Shown in pieces: positions 37,000 through 46,453 of a stretch of DNA of 64,000 nucleotides (position 1 is the first letter of the stretch; each line of letters starts with the position of its first letter). A program made the position numbers and the translations under genes. The notes below the pieces were generated by a model. That model saw only the letters and a program-made list of their open reading frames with translations. It was not told the DNA's origin and made no database searches. The DNA is from Novosphingobium sp. EMRT-2. GTDB taxonomy: Bacteria; Pseudomonadota; Alphaproteobacteria; Sphingomonadales; Sphingomonadaceae. The DNA is taken from the NCBI RefSeq assembly GCF_005145025.1, contig NZ_CP039697.1, forward strand, positions 1 through 64,000. Direction: 5' to 3'.

Positions 37000-38298
37000 A
37001 TGTCACGCTCCACCCGCAGGTCCGTCATCAAGGCCATGGTGCTCACGCCGGCCCTGCCTGTCGCTGCCCACGCACAGTCGGCGGGACCGACCCGCGATGC
37101 CATCGCAGCGGACCTCGACCGCTACGTCGGCTTCGGCAACAAGGCGTCGGGCGGCCCTGGCGATACCGCCTGCGGCGCGTGGATCGAGGAGCAATTGAAA
37201 CAGGCTGGCGCGCAGACCGAAAGACAGGCGTTCAGCGTGCCGTTCTTCTCCCCGCGACGCATGGAACTGGTGAGCGGCGCGGCACGGGCGGCGGTGCTGC
37301 CACTGGCCATCGTCATGCCGACGGGCGCGTCCGGGCTGACCGGAAAGCTGGTGCGCGTGGAGCCCGGATTGGTGCCGGCATCGGGCCTGTCCGGCGCGAT
37401 CGCCCTGGTCGAACTGCCGTACGCGCGCTGGTCGAGCGCGCTGGCGCGGCCGGTCGCGGAAACGTTGCGCGCCGTCGCCGCTGCTGGTGCCGCCGCGGTT
37501 CTGCTGGTGACCAATGGCCCCACGGGAGAGGCCATCGCGCTCAACGCGGATGGGAACAAGGCGATGGTCGATGTGCCTGCCGGCGTCCTTGCGCCCAGGG
37601 CGGCAGCCCCGTTCCGCGCGCTCGCGCAGGCCGGGGAGATCGCCACGCTTTTCCTCGACGGGGATGCCGGTCGCCGGGAGGCGTTCAATATCGCGGGACG
37701 ATGGCAGCGGGGCGGGGCGAGAACGCTGGTCGTGTCCACACCGCGTTCAGGCTGGACGACCTGTGCCGGCGAACGTGGTCCCGGCCTCGTCACGTGGCTG
37801 GCGCTGGCGCGCTGGGCTGGCGCCGCTCTGCCCCGGCACGACCTGCTGTTCCTGTGCAACAGTGGGCACGAGTACGAAAACCTCGGATCGGAACATGCGC
37901 TCGACGCGCTTGCGCCGTTGCCGGAACGCACGGCGCTGTGGCTGCATCTTGGCGCCAATGTCGCCGCGCGCGACTGGCACGAGCCGGGCGGAGGGCGGCT
38001 GCTGCCGCTGCCGAGCGCGGACCCGCAGCGATTCCTGGCGGTTGGCGCCGACCTCCTGCCTTTGGCGAAGCGGGTGTTCGCGGGGCTGCCCGGCCTTGAA
38101 ATGGCGTATCCCGCCAGTGCCGGCGCGGCCGGAGAGCTTTCGACGATCCTTGCGGCGGGGCACCGGCGCGTCGCCGGTATCTTTGGTGCGCACCGTTACC
38201 ATCACGTCGAAGGCGACGATGCGCGTTGCGTGTCGCCCGATTTCGTCGCGCCGGTGATCGCGGCCTGCAAGGCGTTGATTCTCGGCGCGACGGCCTGA
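37000..38298 (+). CDS. exported M28-like peptidase-fold protein
   Basis: A 432-residue protein with a twin-arginine-like leader (STRRSVIKAMVLTPALPVAAHAQ). The layout looks like an M28 aminopeptidase with an inserted PA-like domain: DLDRYVGFGNKASGGPGDTACGAWIEEQLKQAGAQTERQAF at the N-terminus, PVAETLRAVAAAGAAAVLLVTN in the insertion, then VVSTPRSGWTTCAGERGPGLVTWLALARWAGAALPRHDLLFLCNSGHEYENLGS. Where M28 enzymes have the zinc-binding HxD, this protein has STPRSGW, and the usual acidic pair is not evident, so catalysis may be lost or different. Context (peptidase island) is the main support for a peptide role. Confidence 0.65.
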   Translation: MSRSTRRSVIKAMVLTPALPVAAHAQSAGPTRDAIAADLDRYVGFGNKASGGPGDTACGAWIEEQLKQAGAQTERQAFSVPFFSPRRMELVSGAARAAVLPLAIVMPTGASGLTGKLVRVEPGLVPASGLSGAIALVELPYARWSSALARPVAETLRAVAAAGAAAVLLVTNGPTGEAIALNADGNKAMVDVPAGVLAPRAAAPFRALAQAGEIATLFLDGDAGRREAFNIAGRWQRGGARTLVVSTPRSGWTTCAGERGPGLVTWLALARWAGAALPRHDLLFLCNSGHEYENLGSEHALDALAPLPERTALWLHLGANVAARDWHEPGGGRLLPLPSADPQRFLAVGADLLPLAKRVFAGLPGLEMAYPASAGAAGELSTILAAGHRRVAGIFGAHRYHHVEGDDARCVSPDFVAPVIAACKALILGATA

Positions 38299-38301
38299 CG
38301 A

Positions 38302-39669
38302 TCAGACCTGTTCGAGCGGCGGCACCCGCCATTTGCGGTCGATCAGTTCTTCCTTCGGCAGATAGGCGCGTAGGGCAAGCCGCATGGGGCCGGCGGGGGC
38401 TGGCAGCCAGTTCGCGGCTAGGCGGCCCTCGGGGCGTTCGCGCTGGATGCAGATCACCGTGCTGCCGTCCGGTTCGCGCACGAGATCGGGCGTGCGGTCT
38501 CCGATCGAATAGCGCCCGATCGGGTTCTCCACCAGGTAGTAGCGGCCGTCCGGCTGCGCATCGTACATCGTCAGCGACCAGAACGCCTTGGCCGGAACGC
38601 CGCCGGGCGGTACTCTCCAGCGATAGGCGTTCTGGCCCGACAGGCGCGCGCCGTGCGCATCGAAGTTGGCATGAAAGTACATCGCCTCCTGTTCGCCCAG
38701 CGCCGCGATTCCACCCAGCGCCACCAGCGCGCGCAGACGGTCGTTGCTGCCGAAATTGCCGACGCCGCGTGGTTGGTAGCTCCACCCGTTGACGACCAGA
38801 TCACGGAACAGGAATCCTTCGCGCAAGTCCTTGATCCCGATCGGCAGGAAACGTGTCCACGCTTCGAGCAGGGCAGGGGAGGGTTGTTGGTCGGTGCCAA
38901 TGCCCCAGGCGGCGAACTGCCCGGCGCGCGCGAGTTCCCCCTGGCGTCCCGGCGAACGGCGGATCAGCTCGTTGACGACGGCGAGGAAATTGGCGGCATC
39001 CGTGCCCTGCGGCTGGGCCGCGACCGTAAAGCCGCGCGGCGGGTGGCGACCCGCCGGCGCCGATATGGAAATCTGCTGCTGCACCGCCTCTGCGGCGGGG
39101 AGATCGGTTGGCCCATCGACAAGAATACGCGCCAGCATCCAGACATCGTTCGTGCTCGACCGGAACACCGGCACGCCGTCGGGAGCGGTCCCCTGCCATT
39201 CCGGTCCCGCGATCCAGAAGCGGCCGCCGTTCCCGTTGGTCGCGCGCGTGCCGACATAGGCGAAGTTGTCGGTAAACGCGTTCATGAAGGCGATGGACAG
39301 ATAGCGATCGCGCACGGTGGGCGCTGCCAGTTCCATCGGACCACCCGACAGGTCGAGCAGGCAGGACGAATAGATCGTGTCGTTGTTGGGCGCGGTCACG
39401 TTGCGGGAACGCCAGTCGGACAGTTGCGACCGCCGGACGATGGTGTTGAGCGTGCCGGGCGCGCCGACGCATCGGGCCAGCGCCTGTTCGTTTCGCGCGA
39501 ACTCGTAGAGCGTGAAGGCATAGTAGAACGCGGCGCGAATGCCGGCATCGGGATCGTCGGCCGCCAACAGGCGTGCCGGCAGCGCTGCGCCGAACGACAG
39601 AGCGCCCGCCGTACCCAGCAAGGCGCGGCGGGTGAGCGGCAGGGAACGTGAAGTACCGTCTGAAATCAT
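38302..39669 (-). CDS. DUF1254/DUF1214 domain protein, Tat-exported
   Basis: A 455-residue protein with a twin-arginine signal (PLTRRALLGTAGALSFGAALPARLLA). The N-terminal half matches DUF1254 (GAPGTLNTIVRRSQLSDWRSRNVTAPNNDTIYSSCLLDLSGGPMELAAP and RYLSIAFMNAFTDNFAYVGTRATNG). The C-terminal half matches DUF1214 (QNAYRWRVPPGGVPAKAFWSLTMYD, YYLVENPIGRYSIGDRTPDLVREPDGSTVICIQRERPEG, NWLPAP). The family is widespread and exported; its activity is not established to my knowledge. The ATG at 39669 follows AAGGA. It is the last gene of the TBDR-PQQ dehydrogenase operon, 64 bases beyond the ligase, and converges on the M28-like gene with 3 bases between stops. Confidence 0.9.
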   Translation of the reverse strand: MISDGTSRSLPLTRRALLGTAGALSFGAALPARLLAADDPDAGIRAAFYYAFTLYEFARNEQALARCVGAPGTLNTIVRRSQLSDWRSRNVTAPNNDTIYSSCLLDLSGGPMELAAPTVRDRYLSIAFMNAFTDNFAYVGTRATNGNGGRFWIAGPEWQGTAPDGVPVFRSSTNDVWMLARILVDGPTDLPAAEAVQQQISISAPAGRHPPRGFTVAAQPQGTDAANFLAVVNELIRRSPGRQGELARAGQFAAWGIGTDQQPSPALLEAWTRFLPIGIKDLREGFLFRDLVVNGWSYQPRGVGNFGSNDRLRALVALGGIAALGEQEAMYFHANFDAHGARLSGQNAYRWRVPPGGVPAKAFWSLTMYDAQPDGRYYLVENPIGRYSIGDRTPDLVREPDGSTVICIQRERPEGRLAANWLPAPAGPMRLALRAYLPKEELIDRKWRVPPLEQV

Positions 39670-39733
39670 GGCCTGTATCCTTTCCCGATTACCGTGTGCC
39701 CGCCGCTTCGAGCGGGGCGTTTTGACGGACCTT

Positions 39734-41308
39734 TCATCCTACCTGTCTTTCCCGGTCTTCCCAGAAGGGAGCGCGCAAATCGCGACGCAGAATCTTGCCG
39801 GCAGCGTTGCGCGGGATCATGTCGATGAAACGGAATTCGCGCGGACACTTGTATCCGGCGATCCGGTCGCGGCAGAAGGCGGTAACGTCGTCCGTGGTCA
39901 GGGCATGTCCGAAGGCGGGCACGATCATCGCCAGCACGGCTTCGCCCCAGCGCGGATCGGGCACGCCGATCACCGCCGCGTCCGCGATGGCCGGATGATC
40001 GAGCAGCGCGTTCTCGACTTCCACCGGATAGACATTTTCGCCACCGGAAACGATCATGTCCTTCACGCGATCACGGATGAAGAGATAGCCTTCCGCGTCC
40101 AGATAACCGGCGTCGCCCGTTTTCAGCCATCCCGCGCGGATCGTCTGCGTGGTGGCCTCGGGGTCATCGGCGTAGCCCGACATGACGATGTCTCCGCGCA
40201 CCACGATCTCGCCCGTCTCCCCGGCAGGGAGCGGTGCGCCGTCCGCGTCGATCACCGCGATTTCGATTCCGTCGGCCGCGCGCCCGCACGACAGCAGCCG
40301 CTGCGCGCCCGGCGCATGGTCCTCCGGCGTCAGCAGCGTGACCGGGCCGGTGGTTTCCGTCAGGCCGTAACATTGCGCGAAAGCGCAGCCCATCCGCTCG
40401 CCCGCTTCGCGCAGCACGGATTCGGCAATGGGCGAGCCGCCATAGACGATCATGCGCAATGCCGCTGGCGCGGCGTCGCGGAACGATGGCGCGGCAAGGC
40501 AGGCCTGGATCATCGCGGGGGCGAGCGTGGTATAGGTGACGCCTTCGCGCGCCATCACACGCACCGCTTCGTCGGGCACGAACTGGCTGGCCAGCACCAG
40601 CCGCGCACCCGACTGGACCGATCGCAGCACCGGGCCGATCCCGGTGATGTGGAACATCGGAGCGGGGGCATAGATCACGTCGGACGTGTCGAGATCGAGC
40701 GGCGGGCGGCTGAACAGGGCGATCGAGGCCATGACGCTGGCGTTGGTGAGCATCACGCCCTTGGGCAGTCCGGTGGTGCCGCTGGTGTACATCTGGAGGA
40801 CGACGTCTTCGGCGCTTCCCCGGCGTTGGACCGGCGTGTCGTGCTGGCGGTCACGCCAGGCCGCGAACCCCTCGGCCCCCGCGTCGTCCAGCACGATCAG
40901 CGGCACCGGCCTTCCCTCCATCGCCTGTGCCACGATGCCGGCGAACTCCCGGTCCGCGAAGACCCGCGTCGCGCGGGAATGGCTGAGAATATACCGGATT
41001 TCCGGCGCGGCGAGGCGCCAGTTGACGGGCAGTGCCACTTGCCCGGCGCGGGCGATGCCCAGCAGCAGTTCGACTTGTTCCGCCGAATTGCGCCCGACGA
41101 TGGCGATCCGATCGCCCGCGCTGCCGGAAGCGACGAGACCGTTGGCGACGCGGTGAACGCGCCCGTCGAGCGTGGCGAAATCGATCGCCGTCTCGCGTTC
41201 TCCAAGCGCCGGCGCGTGTGGATGCCTGGCCGCGATCCGGCGCAGCAGATCATCGAGAAGGTGACTTTCGTTCTCGTAGGAAACGGCATCGGCGGCAAAG
41301 GTATTCAA
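39734..41308 (-). CDS. acyl-CoA ligase (AMP-forming)
   Basis: A 524-residue ANL-superfamily ligase. The P-loop-like VVLQMYTSGTTGLPKGVMLTN, the YGLTETTGPV motif, GWLKTGDAGYLDAEGYLFIRDRVKDMIVSGGENVYPVEVE and the catalytic Lys region PRNAAGKILRRDLR are all complete. It activates a carboxylic acid with ATP and CoA in the cytoplasm. The chain length or aromatic preference cannot be read. The only reasonable start is a TTG at 41308, whose first bases overlap the stop of the EthD-like gene (TTGA), so expression depends on coupling. In this operon it probably activates the acid made by oxidation of the imported alcohol or aldehyde. Confidence 0.9.
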   Translation of the reverse strand: MNTFAADAVSYENESHLLDDLLRRIAARHPHAPALGERETAIDFATLDGRVHRVANGLVASGSAGDRIAIVGRNSAEQVELLLGIARAGQVALPVNWRLAAPEIRYILSHSRATRVFADREFAGIVAQAMEGRPVPLIVLDDAGAEGFAAWRDRQHDTPVQRRGSAEDVVLQMYTSGTTGLPKGVMLTNASVMASIALFSRPPLDLDTSDVIYAPAPMFHITGIGPVLRSVQSGARLVLASQFVPDEAVRVMAREGVTYTTLAPAMIQACLAAPSFRDAAPAALRMIVYGGSPIAESVLREAGERMGCAFAQCYGLTETTGPVTLLTPEDHAPGAQRLLSCGRAADGIEIAVIDADGAPLPAGETGEIVVRGDIVMSGYADDPEATTQTIRAGWLKTGDAGYLDAEGYLFIRDRVKDMIVSGGENVYPVEVENALLDHPAIADAAVIGVPDPRWGEAVLAMIVPAFGHALTTDDVTAFCRDRIAGYKCPREFRFIDMIPRNAAGKILRRDLRAPFWEDRERQVG

Positions 41309-42132
41309 GGCACTACCCGATCGTCATGAATGAAATCGATGTCGGGATTTTCCCCGACGAACATGGAAAGCGTGTCAGCGAACGGGAACGCGCCGCCCCA
41401 CGGCGGCGGCGTGAACCGGGGTTCGGGATCGAGGAACGCGGCACGCCAGTCGGCATAGCTGTCGAACCACAGTTCCATCACGCGGGGATATTCCGACCGT
41501 TCGCTGACCGCGCGGTACAGGCCGAACCGCCGCAGACCCGGCCGCTCCACGATTTCCGGCGCGGCAACCTTGTCGAACCAAGCATCCGCGTCTGCCGTCG
41601 GAACATTGGCCGGATAGCGCAGGAACACGATCCAGCGCAGGTAGGGCATGTCCCGGGGCGGGGTGGGTTTCGACAGGTAAAGCGTGTCCGGATTGACCGG
41701 GATCGTTGCGGTGGTGCTGCGGAACAGCCGGTTGCCGGCCCAGCCCCCGGGCGGCGGGGTGAACGAGGCGAGATCGCCGCCATAGAGACCGTTGCGGCGG
41801 CTTTCTCGAAAATCGTCGATGCTGTCGAAGTGGATTTCGGTCATGCGCCCGAACGCGACATGGAAGCGACGCACGGCTTCTTCCGGCGGCAGATAGGCGC
41901 GAAACGAGAGGTAATCGCGCTGCCAGGCCTGGTAGGCCCGCCGCACCTGGGGTGCGTGAAAGGTCATGTACCAGCGGTCGAGCGCCAGTTGATCGGTCCC
42001 TGGCAGCAGCTCGATCAGGATGTAGTGCTTGATCGCGCCGGTCGCCAGGGCGGGCTGCGGCACAGCCAGCGCGGCCAGCACCGCGGCGCCACCGGCCATG
42101 GCTTGGCGGCGGGAAAGGTGGGCGGCCATCAT
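41305..42132 (-). CDS. Tat-exported EthD-like dimeric ferredoxin-fold protein
   Basis: A 275-residue protein with a twin-arginine signal (LSRRQAMAGGAAVLAALAVPQPALA) and two similar domains of the EthD/dimeric alpha-beta barrel type. Repeated pieces are YILIELLPGTDQLALDRWYMTFHAPQVRR and WIVFLRYPANVPTADADAWFDKVAAPEIVERPGLRRFGLYR, each followed by RVMELWFDSYADWRAAF or MTEIHFDSIDDFRES. EthD is required with ether-degrading monooxygenases in Gram-positive bacteria, but its role there is not well defined, and most members have unknown function. AGGAAGGAA precedes the ATG at 42132, which overlaps the PQQ-dehydrogenase stop (ATGA). Confidence 0.78.
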   Translation of the reverse strand: MMAAHLSRRQAMAGGAAVLAALAVPQPALATGAIKHYILIELLPGTDQLALDRWYMTFHAPQVRRAYQAWQRDYLSFRAYLPPEEAVRRFHVAFGRMTEIHFDSIDDFRESRRNGLYGGDLASFTPPPGGWAGNRLFRSTTATIPVNPDTLYLSKPTPPRDMPYLRWIVFLRYPANVPTADADAWFDKVAAPEIVERPGLRRFGLYRAVSERSEYPRVMELWFDSYADWRAAFLDPEPRFTPPPWGGAFPFADTLSMFVGENPDIDFIHDDRVVP

Positions 42133-44102
42133 GGTTCCTTCCTGGTTGAGGGCAGCGCCAGCGCGACCAGCCTGTGCGGCGCCTTGCGGAAGCCCATGCC
42201 GCACACGATGAATTGCCGGCCGTCGGCCATGTAGGTCATTGGCGGCCCCAGCGTGTGATCGGGCAGTGGGATCTCCGCCCGGAGCGCCCCTGTCGCCTTG
42301 TCGTAGGCGCAGAGCATCTTGCGCGACTGCGCGGGGCTGTGCGGCCCTTCGCCCAGGAACAGCAGCGTCCGCGTCAGCAGCGGACCGGTACGGCTGGTCG
42401 TGCCGATCCAGCCAGGACTGTAGGGGCGGAACATCGGCAGGTCGCGCGCGCGCGGTGCATTGGCGCGAGTCCACGCGATCGCACCGCGATGGAGATCGAT
42501 CGCGGTGATGCGGCCATAAGGCGGCTTGAGCAGCGGCAGGCCGCCCGGTCCGCGCACGACGCTGGCGCGGCCGGCGATCTCGCTGTCGCCGTCGGCCGCG
42601 TCGGTGCGCTTGCCGTCCCCGTCCAGCGCCATGGACACCGGCGCGGTCAGCGACGGGACATAGAGCATCCCGGTTTCCGGATCGGCGGCGGCGCCCCACC
42701 AGTTCGCCCCGCCCACCCAGCTCGGCAGCACGATGGTCGGTTGCGTACCCAGCGGCGTGAACAGCGGCCCGGCCTTGTACTTCGCCAGAATGGTCCTGGC
42801 CTCGTCACGCAGGGCCGGGGTGAAATCGATCAGATCGTCTTCGCCGATGCCCTGCCGGTCGAACGGCGGCGGCTTGGTGGGGAAGGGCTGCGTCGCGGCA
42901 GTGCGTTCGCCCGCGATGGTCGATTGCGGCACCGGCCTTTCCTCGATCGGCCAGACCGGCTTGCCGTCGCGGCGATCGAACACGAAGCAGAAGCCCTGCT
43001 TGGTGACTTGCGCGATGGCGGGGATGCGCTTCCCTTCGACCATGATGTCGACGAGATTGCCGGCGCAGGGAATGTCGTAGTCCCAGATGTCGTGGTGGAC
43101 GAGCTGGTAGTGCCAGCGGCGCAAGCCCGTTTCGACGTCGAGGGCCACCAGCGCGTTGCCGAACAGGTTGTCTCCCGGCCGGTCGCCGCCGAAGAAGTTG
43201 TTGGTCGGGCAGGTGCCGGGGACATAGACGAGGCCGAGATCGTCGTCCGCGCTCATCGGTGCCCAGGCATTGGCATTGCCGGTACGTTCGGCCGAGCCTT
43301 CGCGCCACGTTTCAGCACCCGCTTCACCAGCGCGGGGGATCATCCGGAACGTCCACTTGTGGCGCCCGGAGCGCACGTCGAAACCCTGGATGACGCCCAC
43401 GGGCATCACCGGACGGCTCGGCACGTCGTTGATGTACTGGCCCACGATCACGGTGTCGCGGCAGATCACCGGCGGCGAGGTTGCGCCGATCAATCGGGCG
43501 GGGGCGTCGGGAACCGGCTCTCCCGACGAGCGGAGCAGGTTCACTTCCCCTTCTTCCCCGAACCCCGCAACGGGCGCTCCGCTGGCTGCGTCGAGCGCGA
43601 TCAGGCGGTTGTCGCCCGTGGCGATCAGAACGCGCGCATCTTTCCCCGCGCGCCAGAAGGCCACGCCACGATGCTGGAAACCCTTGCTGGTGGGATAGCC
43701 GTGCCGCCAGGTGCCGGGGTCGTAAACCCACAGCGTTCGTCCCGAAGCGGGATCGATCGCCGCCACCTGGCTCATCGCCGTGGAGGTGAACAGGCGGCCA
43801 TCGACCATGATCGGCGTTGCCTGGAATTCGCCGGGCTGCAATTCGGGATGCGCCTCCAGGATGGCGGCGTCCGGCGATGTCCATTCCCACGCCACTTCCA
43901 GCGTGGCGACGTTCGCGGCGTCGATCTGGTCGAGCGGCGAATACTTCGTCGCCGCGTTGGTCGCCCCATAGACCGGCCATTCGGCGGCGTTGCGCGTTGG
44001 ACGGCCACGCGCGGCGAGACCGGGGGCGAGGGCGAGCGCCGCAACGGCGCCCGCCCCCTTCATCGTCGTCCGCCTGTCGAAACCGGCCACGGCGCGGCTC
44101 AC
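42129..44102 (-). CDS. PQQ-dependent dehydrogenase, periplasmic
   Basis: A protein of about 657 residues with an eight-bladed quinoprotein propeller. It opens with VYGATNAATKYSPLDQIDAANVATLEVAWEW and continues with AAIDPASGRTLWVYDP, IATGDNRLIALDAASG, QGFDVRSGRHKWTF, RPGDNLFGNALVALDVETGLRRWHYQLVHHDIWDYDIPCAGNLVD and GFCFVFDRRDGKPVWPIEE. This is the glucose/quinate-dehydrogenase-like branch. There is no CxxCH, so it lacks the cytochrome domain of quinohaemoproteins and no membrane helices precede it. I chose GTG 44102, which overlaps the receptor stop (GTGA) and gives a twin-arginine motif (FDRRTTMKG). An ATG at 44063 would remove the RR pair. It should oxidise an alcohol, aldose or polyol in the periplasm. 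Confidence 0.86.
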   Translation of the reverse strand: MSRAVAGFDRRTTMKGAGAVAALALAPGLAARGRPTRNAAEWPVYGATNAATKYSPLDQIDAANVATLEVAWEWTSPDAAILEAHPELQPGEFQATPIMVDGRLFTSTAMSQVAAIDPASGRTLWVYDPGTWRHGYPTSKGFQHRGVAFWRAGKDARVLIATGDNRLIALDAASGAPVAGFGEEGEVNLLRSSGEPVPDAPARLIGATSPPVICRDTVIVGQYINDVPSRPVMPVGVIQGFDVRSGRHKWTFRMIPRAGEAGAETWREGSAERTGNANAWAPMSADDDLGLVYVPGTCPTNNFFGGDRPGDNLFGNALVALDVETGLRRWHYQLVHHDIWDYDIPCAGNLVDIMVEGKRIPAIAQVTKQGFCFVFDRRDGKPVWPIEERPVPQSTIAGERTAATQPFPTKPPPFDRQGIGEDDLIDFTPALRDEARTILAKYKAGPLFTPLGTQPTIVLPSWVGGANWWGAAADPETGMLYVPSLTAPVSMALDGDGKRTDAADGDSEIAGRASVVRGPGGLPLLKPPYGRITAIDLHRGAIAWTRANAPRARDLPMFRPYSPGWIGTTSRTGPLLTRTLLFLGEGPHSPAQSRKMLCAYDKATGALRAEIPLPDHTLGPPMTYMADGRQFIVCGMGFRKAPHRLVALALPSTRKEP

Positions 44103-46285
44103 CAGTTGAACGAAAGCGTCGCGCCATAAGTGCGCGGCGTGTTGTAGTAGGAATTTCCGCCCACCGAGACGATCCGGTAGAAATCGTTGGTGAGGTTCTT
44201 CACATACCCCATCAGCGTCCAGTGGGGCGTCCTGATGCCGGCCGAAAGATCCACCATCGAGTAGTTCTGGCTGGGTCGGGCCAGCGAGGCATCGTCGAAC
44301 CCGCCGGCGGCGGTCTGGTAGCTGGCCGTGAACATCGCGTCCATGCCGCCGCCGATCGGATGATCGTACATCGCGTTGAGATTGATGATGTAATCGCGCG
44401 TGCGGGGCGTGGTTTTGCCCGCAAGGTCGATGAGCGCGCCCGCGTTGATGATCGAGGCCCCGTCGTGCCAGCGACCGCGCTCGCCCGAGACGTTCAGGCT
44501 GGTCACAAGCTGTCCGCCCGCCAGCGGAATGGTGCCGCTCAGTTCGAACTCGCCGCCGAAGATGTCGTCGGTGCCGACGTTCTCTAGCGTGAAGGCGGGG
44601 TTGGTGGCGGACAGCGTGGTGGTTTGCTGCACGTTGCGGGTGACGCTGTAGTACAGCGCCAGCTGGCTCCGGAAGACCGCGCTGCCGATCCGGAAGCGGC
44701 CTTTCACGCCGATTTCGCCCGATGTGATGTCTTCGGGATTGTAGGGAACGCGGTCGAAGAAGCCCTGCGCGGGGCTCTGGTTGAAACCGCCCGGCCGGTA
44801 GCCTGTCGCGACGCGGCCATAGAACGTGAGATCGGGATTGACCGTGTAGGTCAGCGACGCGGTGGGCAGGAACCGGTGCCATGTCCGCCGGAAGGTCGTG
44901 AGCGGAATGGTTTCGTTGGTCGTCGGATCGAGATCGATCTGGCGGAACCGGAAGTTCTTCCGGTCGATCTGGAAACGCGCTTCGACCGAGAGTTTCAACT
45001 GGCTCGTCAGATCGAAGCCCAGTTGCCCATAGGCCGAATACGAATCCAGCGTTTCCTGGGATTCCTGCCGGCGGAGCTGGCGCTTGAGCGAGATCGCGGT
45101 GGCGTTGCTGCCGGTGACCGTGCCGGTGCGCAGCGAATAGACGTTCGACGTGTAGGTCATGAAATCCACGCCGCCGAGCCAGGTGAAGCCCGTCTTTCCG
45201 GTCGATCCCCAGCGCGCTTCGGTGCCGTAGCGCTTGAAGTCCTCTCCCTGCGCGTCGTACAACTGCGCCGTGGGCAGCCGGATGCCGAGGTAGTGGTCGA
45301 AGTCCGCGCCCGATCGCGCGCCGTCACGCCCCTTGTAGTTCGCCAGCAGCGTCAGTTCGCTCGTCCCGAAATCATGCGTGAATTCGCCGATCATCTGCGT
45401 CTGGTTGATCGTCACGCGGTCGACCGCGTCGAGCCCGGTGCGCACGAAGGGATCGGGATCGAGCACCTGGTTCTGCCCCAGCGCCGTGAACCCCGGCGCT
45501 TCGGAGCGGGAATGTTCGACCATCAGCGTCGCGGTGCTGTCGGTCTTGATGCCCACGCCGATCGCGCCGCGAATGCCCCAGTCGCGTGATGTGTCGATGG
45601 TCTTGCCGCTCACCTGGTCCTTGTAGAATCCGCCGGTCTGGTTGACGTAGTAACCGCCCACGCGAACCGCGGCGGTCCCGCCGATTGGCACGTTCACCGT
45701 CAGCGACGTGTCCAGTTCGTTGACCGAATCGTACCCGACCTTGCCGCGCACCTCGGTATCGAGCACGGGCTTGCGGCTGATGACGTTGACGGCCCCGCCC
45801 ACCGCGTTGCGTCCGTAAAGCGCGCCCTGCGGTCCCCGGTAAACCTCGACCCGTTCGACGTCGTGAAAATCGATGCGGCTATAACTGCGACCGCCGAAAC
45901 CGCCGCCGGCCACGAAGATGCCGTCGCGATAGATGCCGGTGCTCGATTCCGAGAAGCCCAGCCGTCCGCCGCCCTGGCCGCGCAAGGCGATATCGTTGAG
46001 ATATTCGGGGCCGGAACCGATCAGGATCGCGCCGGGGGTCTGTCGCGTATAGTCGGCAACGTCCTTGATCGCGAGGCGGCTGAGATCGCTGTCCGACAGG
46101 ACGCCGACGGAGACCGGCACGGATTCGATCGTTTCGGCCCGCTTGCGGGCAACCACGAAGATTTCGCCGGAACCGTCCTGCGGCGCATCCTCGGCATGAG
46201 CCGGTGCGCCAACCAGCGCAATCGCCAGAATGGCCAGCGCGCTTCCCGCCCTCAACGCACGCGCCTGCCGCTCCATACCTTTCAT
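44099..46285 (-). CDS. TonB-dependent receptor of the PQQ-dehydrogenase operon
   Basis: A 728-residue outer-membrane receptor and first gene of the minus-strand operon. Signal peptide: LRAGSALAILAIALVGAPAHA. TonB-box-like EIFVVARKRAETIESVPVSVGVL. Plug: ALRGQGGGRLGFSESSTGIYRDGIFVAGGGFGG and FHDVERVEVYRGPQGALYGRNAVGGAVNVISRKP. Barrel end: MGYVKNLTNDFYRIVSVGG and YGATLSFNW. I start it at ATG 46285 (AAGGGG six bases before); several upstream in-frame ATGs exist, and two of them would place part of the TetR-type palindrome at 46336-46354 inside the gene. Its substrate is probably the compound oxidised by the next gene product. Confidence 0.9.
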   Translation of the reverse strand: MKGMERQARALRAGSALAILAIALVGAPAHAEDAPQDGSGEIFVVARKRAETIESVPVSVGVLSDSDLSRLAIKDVADYTRQTPGAILIGSGPEYLNDIALRGQGGGRLGFSESSTGIYRDGIFVAGGGFGGRSYSRIDFHDVERVEVYRGPQGALYGRNAVGGAVNVISRKPVLDTEVRGKVGYDSVNELDTSLTVNVPIGGTAAVRVGGYYVNQTGGFYKDQVSGKTIDTSRDWGIRGAIGVGIKTDSTATLMVEHSRSEAPGFTALGQNQVLDPDPFVRTGLDAVDRVTINQTQMIGEFTHDFGTSELTLLANYKGRDGARSGADFDHYLGIRLPTAQLYDAQGEDFKRYGTEARWGSTGKTGFTWLGGVDFMTYTSNVYSLRTGTVTGSNATAISLKRQLRRQESQETLDSYSAYGQLGFDLTSQLKLSVEARFQIDRKNFRFRQIDLDPTTNETIPLTTFRRTWHRFLPTASLTYTVNPDLTFYGRVATGYRPGGFNQSPAQGFFDRVPYNPEDITSGEIGVKGRFRIGSAVFRSQLALYYSVTRNVQQTTTLSATNPAFTLENVGTDDIFGGEFELSGTIPLAGGQLVTSLNVSGERGRWHDGASIINAGALIDLAGKTTPRTRDYIINLNAMYDHPIGGGMDAMFTASYQTAAGGFDDASLARPSQNYSMVDLSAGIRTPHWTLMGYVKNLTNDFYRIVSVGGNSYYNTPRTYGATLSFNW

Positions 46286-46335
46286 CTCCATCCCCTTCTC
46301 TCGAAACGGGTGGCGATTCATCCTGACGCCACCTC

Positions 46336-46354
46336 TGTAACTCATGAGTAACAT
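46336..46354. promoter_or_regulatory. TetR-type operator copy 1 (receptor operon)
   Basis: TGTAACTCATGAGTAACAT, a near-perfect palindrome centred between the divergent receptor and TetR genes. It matches the site at 47102-47120 in 17 of 19 positions, and the two together flank the TetR gene. Confidence 0.75.
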
Positions 46355-46453
46355 CTAGTTCCGGGCGAGTAAATAGGGTTGCGCTTTCCGCCGTCGGGAC
46401 GGAAGGGGAGATGCCCGGTTGCAATCCGGCCGGCGGCGGGAGAACGTGGCGCG

